From JACMLD01 sp039919885 (GTDB lineage: Bacteria; Bacteroidota; Bacteroidia; Chitinophagales; Chitinophagaceae), in assembly GCA_039919885.1 (NCBI GenBank), contig JBDSEV010000064.1, forward strand, positions 1 through 64,000: 64,000 nt of DNA, written 5' to 3'. Both the position numbers and the translations under genes were made by a program. Positions 8,238 through 18,200 of the stretch are shown here, one piece after another. The notes below the pieces were generated by a model that saw only the letters and a program-made list of their open reading frames with translations, made no database searches and was not told the DNA's origin. Within the stretch, counting starts at the first letter, position 1. Each line of letters opens with the position of its first letter.

Positions 8238-11200
8238 TTACTGAATCACCAGTTTCTGGGTGATCACTTTTTCCTGGCTGACTATTTTAAGGGTATACAA
8301 TCCTTTTGTCAACCCACTAAGGCTAATGGATTTACTAACAGCACCTTGTGTAATTAACTGCTGCTGCATCACCTTGCCGTTTATGTCAATTAGCTGCAGT
8401 GTGGCGGCGGAGTTAATGTTTTCCAGGCTAACGTACACGTAGCTGCTTGCGGGGTTTGGACTGATGCGGATGCCGGGCAACCTGGTAAAATTTACCTTTA
8501 CTACTTTTGAATACGTTGATTTGCCGTCTTTGTCCACCGGTTTAAGCCGGTAAAAATTAGCGCCCGCAACAGGATTTGCATCAACCAGTGAATAATCAGC
8601 CGCCATTCCTTTTGCTGTAACGATGCCCATCCCGGTAAAATTGACGCCGTCTGCAGAACGTTCGGCAATGTATTCCCTGCTGTTGATTTCTTCCGCTGAC
8701 TTCCACTTTAGTTTAACCGTATTGCCCTCCCTGGCCGCGGTAAAGCTTATCAGCCGCACTGGCAGCAGCGCTGCATCAAAAGCGAAGCGTGTAAATACGG
8801 GGTAATGATCGCTCATGGCGGTGCCATAGTTGGGCACAAGGCTGGCAACATCAGTTAGTACATTTGCCGATGCACCCATATAGAGCGACTGCATTTCATT
8901 GGATACCACCACGTGATCTATCACTTCATTAAACCCTACCGTGGTCTTTTTTCCTGCGAGACTCAACCCCGCCAGGGTAGGCGAATAGAAACTGGTAACA
9001 TCATCCGTGAAAACCTTATATGAACTCAGGCGCGGTGCAATGCCATCGGTAATGGTAGAATCAAGATCATCATTAAAATCTCCCAGTACAACGATATTGT
9101 CGTTTGGAAAAGTAGTGTTGAGGTAATCATGCAAAGCAATGGCACCATTCTTTCTGCGATCGTACGCCGTTAACGTAGGTGATGTGTTTGCTTTTGCATG
9201 CACAGCAATAAAGCGAATTGTTTTTATAACGCCATCGAGTGTTACATCGGCTTTCATCATAAACGGATAGCGGCCACTGCTCCAGTTATTGTAATTAGGG
9301 TTGCTCAGATCTGCGGCGGTATTTATGCCTGCACTTAACAAGGAGGCAGTATCAATATTGCTAAAGACTGAGGTTTTATAAACGAATGCTTCCTTTTGTA
9401 CAAAACCCATTGGCGTTGGAAATGTAGTGCCTGTTTCAAATGGATTGGCATGTGAACCATAGTTACAAATAATATAACTGTAACCCGGCATTGCGGTTCT
9501 TACAATGTTACCCAGCGCGGCGGTGTCCACCACTTCTACCAGTGCATAAAGATCCGCACCCAATGCCGGCAGAATTGTTTGTGCATTTTGCCTTTGTAAA
9601 GCTTTGTTGCTTGGGCCGAACCCTGGTGCAGGGTCGGGCGTGGAAAACCACTCCATATTCCAGTTAACCACCTCCAGTGTTTTTGCCGGATTAATACTGG
9701 TTCCCTGTACGTTAACAATGGTATCGGCAGCTCCTGCTGTACTTATGGTAACCGTACCTGTAAAATTCTGGTTGTTCTGTGCCGGTGCAAATTTTACGTA
9801 AATAATTGTAGGGATATTATTTGCCTCTGCTTCTGTAAAGTTGATTGAAGAAGCAAAAATGCCGTTGTCTTTTGATACTTCAAAGCCACCAATTGCATTT
9901 ACATTGATACCTGAGCCCCCGGATAAATCATTTCCAATAACGGTAAATTGTTTGGTGATAGCAGTGCCTGCTGCGGCATAGAAAAACGCAAGGCTGCCCG
10001 GGCTCGCAGAAAGTGAAGGCGGCGGTGCTGTTTCTGAATTAATTACAGCGATATCATCCAGCGTCCATCTTGCACCATCGTCGGTAGTAGAAGTATAGAC
10101 AAACGCAATATACACCCTCGGTTGTTTAAAAGCAGCCAGGTTAATATTGGAAGACCAGGTCCACGTATCAGAAGTTTGTGCCGCAAATTTTCCGTTCAGA
10201 TCCGTCCATGTAGCAAGATTAGGGTCACCGGTTCCGGAATAATCAGTAGACACCTTCAATTGCAAAGGCGCCCCGTTAAACCTGGTGCGGCTATAGAAAG
10301 ATAATAAAGGATAGACAGTACCGGTTAAATCCAGCGCGGGCGATACCAGCCAGTCTTCATTTACCAAATTACCCAGCGCATTGTCGTACCCGTTTATTTG
10401 CACTCCATTGGGGAAAGGCGCGGTACCAGCTGGCGCCGCCGGATCCCGGCCGAATGCAGTACAATCCCACACAGCGGAACCATTTACGCTATACTGCGTA
10501 AAGCCATTGGGCAGTAATCCGCTGCCGCTGCATAACTGTAAATTAAAATTCGCCGGTAATGGAACTGTTAATGCAGTGTTGTAGGTCGTAAATGCCCAGC
10601 CGGTAGCTGTGGCGATGCCCGCAAATTCGTTGTTGTATACATCTTTGAACGCACCCGCGGCTATCAATACATAATAAGATTTACCCGCGTTTAGTTGAGC
10701 CGGAAAACGCAGCGTAGTATTGTTACTAATAACCACCGCAGCGTCATTTATATCGATCGGAGTGCCCGCAACGCCGTTTTCATAAACGGTAATAGTGCCC
10801 GTTCCCTTTATAATTTTTTTATCAAAAATTACTGACAGGCTACTGTTATACGGAATATCAATGGCTGAATTTGGGGGTGTTAAAGACAATATGCCCGGCG
10901 CCGTGGTGGTATAGGTGCTGTTCCGCGGTACGGGAATACCAATTGCAAAATCCGCAGCATTGTTGTTGTTGTCAACGCCGTCGGATATTCTTGTAACCGC
11001 ACTGCTATTGTCTGTTACAGGTGTGGGCGCGGTTTCAAAAGCAGTGGCGGTGGGGCCAAATCCAAGCTTGTCTCTGATTAGCCCGGAAGACGGGTTGGCG
11101 CCGCTCTGGGCAGCGTTGCTATTGCTTAAAAGCACTTTACCAGTAGAAGCACTCAGGGCAATTGTACCGGTAACATCCGGAGCCGGCAAACCAATGGTGC

Positions 11201-12716
11201 CGCCCGCGCCTGCTGCCTCCTGTATTAAAAAGAAACTGTGGGCCGGAACGATTCCGGTGAGTGGTTGTAGCTGCCAGGTACCCGCACCCGTTGCACTCGT
11301 GTATTGTACCGACCATCCGGCGAGGTCAACAGGCGTATTTTCATTGTTGTATAATTCGATGAAGTCATTTTTATACATGGCGCCACTATTGCCGCCGCCG
11401 CCATATACCTGGTTGATGACTACATTGGCTGCTGTTGGCGTAATGGTGGAAGCGTTGGCCGCCATGGGAGTAGAATACGTGTTGGCCACATCCACCGACC
11501 ATGCCTGGTAGAAATAAGTGGTGCCCGAGCTGAGGCCATTGTGCGTAAAATTGAACGCAGCTGCGGGGCCATTGTATAATACGGTTCCGCCACCAGCGAT
11601 GCTATTGCCCGCCACCAGTGTACCGGCGGGTACACCGAAACTGGCAGTGGTATTGCTCGCCACTACAATATTATCATTGGCAGCATTGGCGGTAGCGAGT
11701 AAACCAATCGACGAGATGGACAGACCGGTGGCACTAAATGCTGCCGGCGGATCCACGCTTAATCCGGAGGAAACCGTACCTGATAATTCAACCGTTTGCG
11801 TAGCCGCTCCGGCAGAGACAAAAGTGATATTGCCATTGGTGATACCCGGCGTTGCCGTGGCCGCAATGCGTATCGTTATTGGGGTATTGCCTACCGAGCC
11901 GGCCGTTTGTGAAAGAACTACGGGAGCGCCGGTGTAAGTAGCGCCGCCATCAACAGAAATTTCATACGGCGACGTGGGTGTTACCGTAATGTCTGTAGTT
12001 AAATTGCTGGCGCTGGCCGTTACTGATTGTGGGGAAGAAGCCGTACCGCTAATGGTGGTGAATCCGGTGAGGCTGCCTGGCGTAACAAAAATGCCGGGTG
12101 TTGAACCGGCAACCGGCGTTACAGCGCCGCCCACTGCGAGGCTCGCATTGGCAGGCCGGCCCAGGGCAAATGTGCCACCGGCCGCACTGGCCCCCCAGCC
12201 GTAGAGGCGTAAGGTAACCGTGGTGGACGAAGGAACGTTTTGCAAGGCACTGATGCCGGCGGAGCTTATTGCGGCCTGCGGATCTCCATTGCTGGTGGTG
12301 GCGGTATAAGAAATCGCTGGTCCAAAATCTGTTCCGGCGGTAGCAAAATTATCCAGGCTGTATTGCCACTGAAAGGCATTCGGGCCGGTGGACGATCTCC
12401 GGAAATAGGCATCCAATCCGGAAAGCGAAACCTGGTAGCCGGGCAACGCATTTACCGTGAACTGAAGATACTTGTTGCCTGATATCGCCAACGCCTGCGA
12501 TGCAACATTCCAGCCACTGGATGAGAACGCATTGGCCAGCGCCGTTGCTGTTACGCCGCTACCCCTGGCAACCATACTGCTGCTGAGATTGGCATCTTTG
12601 GCAGTAGCTGCTATTGACGTTTCATTGCCGGCGGCACCCGTAAAGTTCCAGGAAAGTATTTGGCTCCAGGCAAGCATAGGAATCAGGGCAATAACAAGCG
12701 TGTACAATTTCTTCAT
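8238..12716 (-). CDS. Giant secreted nuclease-like protein: lamin-tail, Ig-like, endonuclease/exonuclease/phosphatase domains, type IX sorting signal
   Basis: 1492 residues from MKKLYTLVIALIPMLAWSQ, a clean signal peptide; an upstream extension of 48 residues has no such signal, so I reject it. Order: N-terminal beta domains (to about 410, including a repeat of a type common in Bacteroidota exoproteins, VTASASNLTTDITVT), a lamin-tail-like domain at about 430-590 (NDFIELYNNENTPVDLAGWSV), an Ig-like Big_5 domain (about 610-710), a jelly-roll region of choice-of-anchor type (about 730-930), and an endonuclease/exonuclease/phosphatase domain at about 1015-1310 with NWNMEWF, VLGDFNDDLDS and the terminal SDHYPVF, i.e. 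the metal and histidine residues are kept. The last 75 residues (ISPNPASSYVYVSLENI to the end) are a type A sorting domain of the type IX secretion system. Likely cell-surface or secreted nuclease or phosphodiesterase used for DNA scavenging; substrate unproven. Confidence 0.88.
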   Translation of the reverse strand: MKKLYTLVIALIPMLAWSQILSWNFTGAAGNETSIAATAKDANLSSSMVARGSGVTATALANAFSSSGWNVASQALAISGNKYLQFTVNALPGYQVSLSGLDAYFRRSSTGPNAFQWQYSLDNFATAGTDFGPAISYTATTSNGDPQAAISSAGISALQNVPSSTTVTLRLYGWGASAAGGTFALGRPANASLAVGGAVTPVAGSTPGIFVTPGSLTGFTTISGTASSPQSVTASASNLTTDITVTPTSPYEISVDGGATYTGAPVVLSQTAGSVGNTPITIRIAATATPGITNGNITFVSAGAATQTVELSGTVSSGLSVDPPAAFSATGLSISSIGLLATANAANDNIVVASNTTASFGVPAGTLVAGNSIAGGGTVLYNGPAAAFNFTHNGLSSGTTYFYQAWSVDVANTYSTPMAANASTITPTAANVVINQVYGGGGNSGAMYKNDFIELYNNENTPVDLAGWSVQYTSATGAGTWQLQPLTGIVPAHSFFLIQEAAGAGGTIGLPAPDVTGTIALSASTGKVLLSNSNAAQSGANPSSGLIRDKLGFGPTATAFETAPTPVTDNSSAVTRISDGVDNNNNAADFAIGIPVPRNSTYTTTAPGILSLTPPNSAIDIPYNSSLSVIFDKKIIKGTGTITVYENGVAGTPIDINDAAVVISNNTTLRFPAQLNAGKSYYVLIAAGAFKDVYNNEFAGIATATGWAFTTYNTALTVPLPANFNLQLCSGSGLLPNGFTQYSVNGSAVWDCTAFGRDPAAPAGTAPFPNGVQINGYDNALGNLVNEDWLVSPALDLTGTVYPLLSFYSRTRFNGAPLQLKVSTDYSGTGDPNLATWTDLNGKFAAQTSDTWTWSSNINLAAFKQPRVYIAFVYTSTTDDGARWTLDDIAVINSETAPPPSLSASPGSLAFFYAAAGTAITKQFTVIGNDLSGGSGINVNAIGGFEVSKDNGIFASSINFTEAEANNIPTIIYVKFAPAQNNQNFTGTVTISTAGAADTIVNVQGTSINPAKTLEVVNWNMEWFSTPDPAPGFGPSNKALQRQNAQTILPALGADLYALVEVVDTAALGNIVRTAMPGYSYIICNYGSHANPFETGTTFPTPMGFVQKEAFVYKTSVFSNIDTASLLSAGINTAADLSNPNYNNWSSGRYPFMMKADVTLDGVIKTIRFIAVHAKANTSPTLTAYDRRKNGAIALHDYLNTTFPNDNIVVLGDFNDDLDSTITDGIAPRLSSYKVFTDDVTSFYSPTLAGLSLAGKKTTVGFNEVIDHVVVSNEMQSLYMGASANVLTDVASLVPNYGTAMSDHYPVFTRFAFDAALLPVRLISFTAAREGNTVKLKWKSAEEINSREYIAERSADGVNFTGMGIVTAKGMAADYSLVDANPVAGANFYRLKPVDKDGKSTYSKVVKVNFTRLPGIRISPNPASSYVYVSLENINSAATLQLIDINGKVMQQQLITQGAVSKSISLSGLTKGLYTLKIVSQEKVITQKLVIQ

Positions 12717-12862
12717 GAAATGATAATTTTGGCGTTGAATAAACTCGAAAATTGTTTGAAATATTTTGAACGGATGGGTACAATTTAAAGGACTGCACAG
12801 TAGCCGCGCATACGGGGTTTCCGGGAGGATTGGAATGGGGTGGAATAAGGTTGTAAGCACCC

Positions 12863-12891
12863 CAAATGTAGCGGCATAATCTTACCTGCAA
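12863..12891 (-). promoter_or_regulatory. Promoter-like element of the giant nuclease gene
   Basis: On the minus strand: TTG, 18 bases, TACATTTG, a full match to the TAnnTTTG -7 consensus. It would give a leader of about 140 bases before the ATG at 12716. Confidence 0.45.
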
Positions 12892-12967
12892 CTGTTTTAA
12901 TGCTAAGTAATTATTAACATTGCAGAAATTAACCAGTTACCTTGTCAGTATGACAGTTTACCCGCTG

Positions 12968-12982
12968 TGGCACTGGGTTTGT
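12968..12982 (+). promoter_or_regulatory. Sigma-54-like -24/-12 motif upstream of htpG
   Basis: TGGCAC, five bases, TTGT, against the consensus TGGCAC-N5-TTGC. It lies about 97 bases before the htpG ATG on the coding strand. Two small inverted repeats with 3-base spacers flank it: TGTCA-GTA-TGACA at 12943-12955 and CCGGA-CGT-TCCGG at 13018-13030. The intergenic region 12717-13078 serves both divergent genes; nothing else is apparent in it. Confidence 0.3.
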
Positions 12983-13078
12983 GAAAAGCATCTGGCCATG
13001 TAATCCTGGTACAAATGCCGGACGTTCCGGCAGCCGGATTAATCGATTTACCAATTCGTTTACAACAAAAAAATTTAT

Positions 13079-14920
13079 ATGCAGAAAGGAAACATCAGGG
13101 TACAGACGGAAAACATTTTCCCCATCATTAAGAAGTTTTTATACAGCGACCATGATATTTTTTTACGTGAGCTGGTAAGTAATGCGGTAGATGCTACCCA
13201 GAAAATAAAAACGTTGTCTTCTATTGGCGAGGCGAAAGGAGACCTGGGCGAGTTACGGATCGATATTAAGCTGGATGCCGCTGCAAAAACCATTACCATC
13301 AGTGATAAAGGCGTTGGAATGACGGGCGAAGAAATTGATAAGTACATTAACCAGGTAGCTTTTAGCGGTGCGGAAGAATTCCTGACAAAATATAAAGGTC
13401 AGGCAGAGGCCAATATCATTGGTCATTTTGGCCTGGGGTTCTATTCTTCTTTTATGATAAGTGAAAAAGTTGAAATCATCAGTAAGAGCTTCCGCGAAGC
13501 CACACCCGCGGTAAGATGGGAATGTGACGGCAGCCCGGAATATACCCTGGAAGAAACAGAAAAAGCGGATAGCGGAACGGATATAGTGATGTATGTAAAT
13601 GAGGAAAGCAAAGAATTCCTTGAAGCGCAAAGATTGAAAGATATCCTCAAAAAATTCTGCCGCTTTTTACCCGTGCCCATTTTTTTTGAAAATGAGCAGA
13701 TCAATAACACCACGCCGGCCTGGACGAAAAAGCCGTCTGAATTGACCACCGAAGATTACCAAAGTTTTTACAAAGAATTATATCCGTTCAACGAAGCGCC
13801 CCTTTTTTGGATACACCTGAACGTAGATTATCCGTTTAACCTCACCGGTATCCTTTATTTTCCAAAGATTAAACAGTCTTACGAAATACAGAAAGATAAA
13901 ATTCAGCTGTACAGCAACCAGGTTTTTGTAACAGACGAGGTAAAAGATATTGTGCCGGAATTCCTCATGTTGCTGCAAGGTGTTATAGACAGTCCTGATA
14001 TACCGTTAAACGTTAGCCGCAGTTACCTGCAGGGCGATCCCAACGTAAAAAAAATCAACAACCACATTACAAAAAAAGTAGCCGACAAACTGGAAGAAAT
14101 TTTTAACAAGGACCGGCAGGCATTTGAAGAAAAGTGGGAAAGCCTGGGCTTGTTTGTAAAGTACGGGATGATGACTGATGATAAATTTCTTGACAAAGCA
14201 AGTAAATTTCATATCCTGGAAGACAGCACCGGCGGTAAGTTCTATACGCTGGATGAATACCGTGCAGTCGCCGAAGGCTTACAGAAGAACAAAGACGGTA
14301 AGCTGGTGATTATTTACACCACCAACCCCGTACAGCAGGATGCTTATATACAGGCTGCTACTGGCAAAGGATTCAAGGTAGTAAAAATGGAAACCATCGT
14401 AGACGCAGGTTTTATCAACCAGATGGAACAGAAATGGAGCGATGTGCATTTTATACGCGTTGATGCAGATATAGCGGACAACCTGGTAGACAAACAGGAA
14501 GATATGGATTCTTCACTTACCAAGGACGAGGCAGCCAACCTTAAAGCCTTGTTTGAAGCCAATACCACCGACCTGCATGTAACCGTAGAAGTAAAAGGAC
14601 TGAGCCCAACCGCACCACCCGTGGTAGCTACACGGCCGGAGTTTATGCGTCGTATGAAAGACATGAGTGCGATGAGTGGCCCCATGGGCAGTTTTTACGC
14701 CAATATGCCGGATGAAGTAACGCTGACCGTCAACGGTAATCACCTCATTTACCAGGGCGTAATAGCAGAAAGCAATAAGGAAAAACAGGAAAAATTTGTT
14801 CATAACCTGGCCGACCTTGCGCTGTTGAGCCAGGGCTTGCTGAAAGGCAATAACCTCACTGCATTCATTAACCGCAGCGTTGAGCTGATGGAAGGCGAGA
14901 AGAAAGCGGTAGAAGCATAG
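13079..14920 (+). CDS. htpG: Molecular chaperone HtpG (Hsp90)
   Basis: 613 residues, close to the usual bacterial length. The N-terminal GHKL ATPase domain shows FLRELVSNAVDATQK (Asn of the N box), DKGVGMTGEEI (G1 box) and GHFGLGFYSSFM (ATP lid). The middle domain shows FPKIKQSYEIQKDKIQLYSNQVFV and the catalytic-loop block PLNVSRSYLQ, with the conserved arginine. The C-terminal dimerisation domain follows, without an MEEVD tail, as expected for bacteria. It is a cytoplasmic ATP-dependent chaperone that works with DnaK. It stands alone, divergent from the nuclease gene, and ends at a GNRA-loop hairpin terminator. Its N box (SNAVDA) differs slightly from the commoner SNASDA. Confidence 0.98.
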   Translation: MQKGNIRVQTENIFPIIKKFLYSDHDIFLRELVSNAVDATQKIKTLSSIGEAKGDLGELRIDIKLDAAAKTITISDKGVGMTGEEIDKYINQVAFSGAEEFLTKYKGQAEANIIGHFGLGFYSSFMISEKVEIISKSFREATPAVRWECDGSPEYTLEETEKADSGTDIVMYVNEESKEFLEAQRLKDILKKFCRFLPVPIFFENEQINNTTPAWTKKPSELTTEDYQSFYKELYPFNEAPLFWIHLNVDYPFNLTGILYFPKIKQSYEIQKDKIQLYSNQVFVTDEVKDIVPEFLMLLQGVIDSPDIPLNVSRSYLQGDPNVKKINNHITKKVADKLEEIFNKDRQAFEEKWESLGLFVKYGMMTDDKFLDKASKFHILEDSTGGKFYTLDEYRAVAEGLQKNKDGKLVIIYTTNPVQQDAYIQAATGKGFKVVKMETIVDAGFINQMEQKWSDVHFIRVDADIADNLVDKQEDMDSSLTKDEAANLKALFEANTTDLHVTVEVKGLSPTAPPVVATRPEFMRRMKDMSAMSGPMGSFYANMPDEVTLTVNGNHLIYQGVIAESNKEKQEKFVHNLADLALLSQGLLKGNNLTAFINRSVELMEGEKKAVEA

Positions 14921-14958
14921 TACAGTTGTACAGTTTGAGTGGAACACAGTATAGTTTG

Positions 14959-14989
14959 TCCCGGTTGCGAAAGTGACCGGGATTTTTTG
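14959..14989 (+). terminator. Hairpin terminator after htpG (repeat copy 1)
   Basis: A 10-bp stem TCCCGGTTGC / GTGACCGGGA (two G-T pairs) closed by a GAAA tetraloop, followed by TTTTTTGTT. The 24-base hairpin is identical to the one at 18757-18780 after the next gene. It lies 38 bases after the htpG stop. Confidence 0.88.
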
Positions 14990-15092
14990 TTAGACAAGGA
15001 ACAGAAATAGCCGGAAAATGGATTGCTTACATTCAATTTGATAATGTTCAAAAGATGTGATTTAATATAAGCGGCAATACCTGCACGAATCT

Positions 15093-15108
15093 GGTAGCTA
15101 TCGGAACG
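15093..15108 (-). repeat. 16-bp dispersed repeat, copy 2
   Basis: GGTAGCTATCGGAACG, the exact reverse complement of 7244-7259. It lies in the 328-base gap between htpG and the TraB-domain gene; apart from this, the terminator and the palindrome at 15205, I see nothing in that gap. Confidence 0.6.
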
Positions 15109-15204
15109 GTTTACGCAAGTCTTCACTGTATTTACGTAGTGCTCATAATAATCACTGGGTGGCTTTGTAAATCCAATGTTTTTTACTATCATGCAACGAA
15201 ATAC

Positions 15205-15221
15205 ATCCTGCCTGGCAGGAT
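15205..15221. promoter_or_regulatory. 17-bp palindrome upstream of the TraB-domain gene
   Basis: ATCCTGCC-T-GGCAGGAT, a perfect 8-bp inverted repeat with a one-base centre, 28 bases before the ATG at 15249. It could be an operator or a leader hairpin; no regulator is encoded next to it. Confidence 0.35.
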
Positions 15222-15248
15222 AGAATTGATTTTTTTAATAAACCCGTT

Positions 15249-18200
15249 ATGAACCTTAACCGTACTTGCCGCAGCATTCTTTGGCTGCTGCTCATCTCAA
15301 CCTGCACTTACAGCCAGCCCCTTCCCAAAACTTTATTGTGGCGTATTTCCGGGCATGGATTGCAGAAACCCTCGTACCTGTATGGAACAATGCACCTCAA
15401 TGACAAACGCCTCTTTAAATTTGGCGACTCCGTCTATCACGCTATTGAACAGTCTGAAGGGCTGGCTATAGAAGTGAACCCGGATGAAATGGCCGGGTAT
15501 TATGCAAACCAACTTTTTGACCAGGTGCAAAAAACCCAAAAGCTGACGGACGTACTAAAGAACGAAGATTTTCGAAAATATGACGATGCACTCTCAAAAA
15601 AATTTAAAAAGCCAGCCGGTGAAATAACCACAGCAGACATAGTAAAAGAAAAAAACAAGTGGATGACAGATTACCTGGAAAAGGGAGAAATGCCCACATT
15701 TGTAGATGCCTATCTGTATAATATTGCCCGACGCCAGGGCAAATGGGTGGGTGGAATTGAAGACATAGCAGACCAGGCCGGCCTGCTGGAAGATATGGTA
15801 GACAAATCTGATATCGAATACTTGTTGGCTGGTGAGGCAGCGAGCGGTAAAACAGCAACTAACCACGTGCTTGAACAAATGATTGATGTGTATACCAGCC
15901 AGGATATTGAAGCGCTTAATTTTTTGCTCAATGGCCACACCTCGGCAGCAAACAGGGATCGCCTTTTAATCAGACGCAATGTAAAGATGGCGCGCCGTAT
16001 TGATAGCCTCTCTTCCCTGCGCACGATGTTCCTGGCGATAGGCGCCGCGCACCTGCCAGGCGACAGCGGTGTTATTTATCTTTTGCGGCAGCGGGGTTTT
16101 ACAGTGGCGCCTGTGTATTCATCGGCCACGATCGACGAAAAAGATTATCATTTCAAGGAGGTGAAAATACCCTGGTACCCGGTGACAGATGCCCAGGGCC
16201 TGTATGAAGTAATGATGCCGGGAAACCCGGCAACCATCAAGCTAAATGGTTTAATTGAAATGAAATTCCTGATGGATATCTTCAACATGGCTGGCTATTG
16301 CTCTATGGCCGTTGTGAGCTCGTTCAATTTTACAGAAAAAGACAGTATATACAATGGAATGGCGGCCCGTATGTTCCAGACGTCAAAGGCGCCACCGTCA
16401 AAAATAATTATAAATGATGGTGTGGAGGGCAGGGAATTCATCCAGCAGAAAAAGGGCGCAAATCTTCGCGCGCAGATTTTCCTCCGCAACAAGATTTTGT
16501 ACTGCTGTTTCATGTCTGCGCTTCAACCGGCTAACTTGCTTTCTGCCGATGCAAATAAATTCTTTTCATCGCTCTCAATGAAACAAGCCATACCGGGAGC
16601 CACAACTGGCGGCGTTTTTACAGATAGTATTATGGGTATCAGTTTTACTACGCCCACGCCGGTCACTTACAATGAAAAGCTCAGTAACCCAAGCGATAAC
16701 GGTTGGAAAATAAGCGCATTTACCGGCACCGACCCAGCCACCGGGGTGGTGATAGTACTTTATTCACGAGAAGTGATGCCAGGAAAGTTTGTCTCGGCAG
16801 ACAGCGTTATATACAACGACTTTAGCGTGAACCTAAAAAAACAATATCGCTTTTTTCAGCAGAATGATAAATGGGTTGACGGTTTCAGGATGGAGCGAAT
16901 AAGCGGCCGTCATCAGTTACAACCTGGTTTGTTCGTCAATGCGCTTAATATTTTAAAAAATGGTCGTAGCATAATTCTAGTTACAATAAGTGATTCTGCA
17001 AACCTGCATGCACCGGCAACAGACAGCATATTTAGTACGCTGCGTTTCATAGACCATTCTCCGGTTAATTGGCAAATTCAGACGGCCGGGGACAACCTGT
17101 TTAGCAGCCGCGCGCCGGGGCCCTGGCGGTTTTCTGCAGATGATAACGGAGGTAAAAGTCACTACTACGCATATGATACCAGCACCGCCATCACGTACAG
17201 TGTTATACCAGACACACTCAGTAAGTATTATTGGGCAGAAAGCGACAGCGCTTACTGGAAATATCGCATAGCCAACAACATCGGAGCAGATACTTTAGTG
17301 GAGCAGGCAAACATAGCAAATGGCAACGTTACGGGTGTAGAACTGCTGCTGAAGGAACCTCAAAATGAAACGCGCTACAAACGCGTCAGACTACTCAAAA
17401 GTGGTGATAAATTGTACAAGCTGTTTGTTTCTGCGGAAAAATCTTTTTTGTACAATAGTAGCAGTAACGATTTTTTTAATGGATTCCGCCTGAACGGTGG
17501 GGAGCCAGGCAACACGTTTATTTTACTGCCGAAAACAGCACTGCTGTTGGCCGGCCTCGCCGGCAGTGATTCTACTGAACGGAGTAACGCATTCAACCTG
17601 CTGGCGACCGCTCCGTTTACGGAACGCGACAGCAGCCTGTTGCAGGCCGCCTTGTTTAAACCATATACTTCACCGTATGATACGTCCCGCTCAACCTCCA
17701 TTAACGAAGCACTGGCGGGTCGGCTAGCAGCATTGAATTTGCCCGGAACAATTACGTTTGTTCGTAACAGCTACAATTCCTTTTCTGAGCACGCAGATAC
17801 GCTAAAGGAGCTATGCCTGTATTTACTGGCGAAACAACACAGCAAACAGAGTTACACTGCGTTGGCAGACCTTATAGCGGGATCGGCACCACGGTACCAC
17901 TTCGGCTATTTGCTGACCGGCACACTAGCAGACAGCCTGTCGCTAACTGCAAGTATCTACCCTGCGCTTCAGCAACTTGCAGCAGACACTGTTCATGCAA
18001 CCAGTATAGCACGCCTCGCCAACCAGTTAATTGACAGTGGATATATAAAGGCGGAAGTCGTAAAGTCGGCGGCAAAAGATTTTACCGGCGCTGCTGTTAC
18101 GTTATTGCCTGCACTGCTAAAGCATGATATGACGGATTATGGAATATACCAGCTGGTAACGCTACTGGGCACCTTGCACACCGCGGCAGCCAACGATGTA

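Noticed and set aside
10915..11511. A 198-residue reading frame antisense to the giant nuclease gene
   Set aside because: The minus-strand protein has clear domains across this stretch; the plus frame is a low-complexity shadow.
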